The notes beneath the pieces are model-generated. The model saw only the letters and a list, made by a program, of their open reading frames with translations, was not told the DNA's origin and did no database searches. Shown here piece by piece: positions 63,948-64,000 of a DNA stretch of 64,000 nucleotides. A program made the position numbers and the translations under genes. The stretch is from Hyphomicrobium zavarzinii ATCC 27496 (GTDB taxonomy: Bacteria; Pseudomonadota; Alphaproteobacteria; Rhizobiales; Hyphomicrobiaceae), in NCBI RefSeq assembly GCF_000383415.1, contig NZ_KB911260.1, positions 62,001 to 126,000 of the forward strand, in the 5' to 3' direction. Position 1 is the first letter of the stretch. Every line of letters begins with the position of its first letter.

Positions 63948-64000
63948 TTAACTTGTTTGTTTTCAGAAGCTTGGTTGATTACTGCCTTTCGGATGGGCAG

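Overview
The window is GC-rich, densely packed chromosomal DNA from an alphaproteobacterium, almost certainly of the order Hyphomicrobiales (Rhizobiales). The gene order supports this: exoR-like, xthA, erpA, dgt, argS, SPOR, nagZ, scpA, scpB, tatA, tatB, tatC, serS, surE, LysM/M23 lipoprotein, DUF815 ATPase, yajC, secD, secF, Mth938, squalene/phytoene-synthase-like. An alphaproteobacterial RcdA (DUF1465), a DUF1192 protein, DUF1489 and TIGR01459-type genes, and a glnB-glnA pair point the same way. I see no rRNA, tRNA, CRISPR array, insertion sequence or prophage; this is mostly core genome.

Layout. 1-5.1 kb: 3' end of valS, an exported metallo-beta-lactamase-fold protein, a DUF2939 protein, a decayed N-terminal fragment of ilvD, an ExoR-like Sel1 protein and exonuclease III. 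5.2-15.5 kb: ErpA, dGTPase, ArgRS, a SPOR-domain envelope protein, NagZ, the ScpAB condensin partners and an orphan Fbp-type ABC ATPase. 15.7-21.6 kb: TatABC, SerRS, SurE and a lipoprotein of the NlpD/LppB/DipM type. 21.6-27.1 kb: DUF815 ATPase, YajC-SecD-SecF, and homologues of the mitochondrial complex I assembly factors NDUFAF3 and NDUFAF6. 27.1-38.5 kb: a large exported SGNH hydrolase, an ABC exporter, rpmE, rcdA, a CorC/HlyC CBS protein, DUF1192, quinone oxidoreductase, a class IIA HAD phosphatase and a membrane protein with a degenerate EAL domain. 38.8-46.5 kb: a degenerate SDR, an RND efflux pump with its adaptor and two paralogous exported polysaccharide deacetylases. 46.7-51.4 kb: a magnesium-themed group (MgtE, a CorA-like protein, MgtC) and a HAD-IIB phosphatase. 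51.6-61.9 kb: mostly poorly characterised exported or membrane proteins, a HisC-like aminotransferase and a cytochrome c. 62-64 kb: glnA and glnB behind a sigma-54-type promoter.

Functional threads. Protein export (Tat and the Sec accessory complex) and envelope/peptidoglycan maintenance (SPOR, NagZ, NlpD-like factor, deacetylases, YdcF) dominate. Chromosome and cell-cycle genes (ScpAB, RcdA) and nitrogen control (GlnB/GlnA) are also present. Less ordinary items are the ilvD relic, the degenerate EAL protein, the triple Mg2+ gene group, the orphan ABC ATPase splitting scpB from tatA, and a 970-bp gap at 60.7-61.6 kb. On its minus strand that gap carries a promoter-like element, a Shine-Dalgarno plus 12-codon ORF, a large hairpin and an intrinsic terminator. 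I do not see a clearly new multi-gene defence or biosynthetic system. Start codons were moved inward from the longest ORF wherever a ribosome-binding site, signal peptide or family length argued for it.
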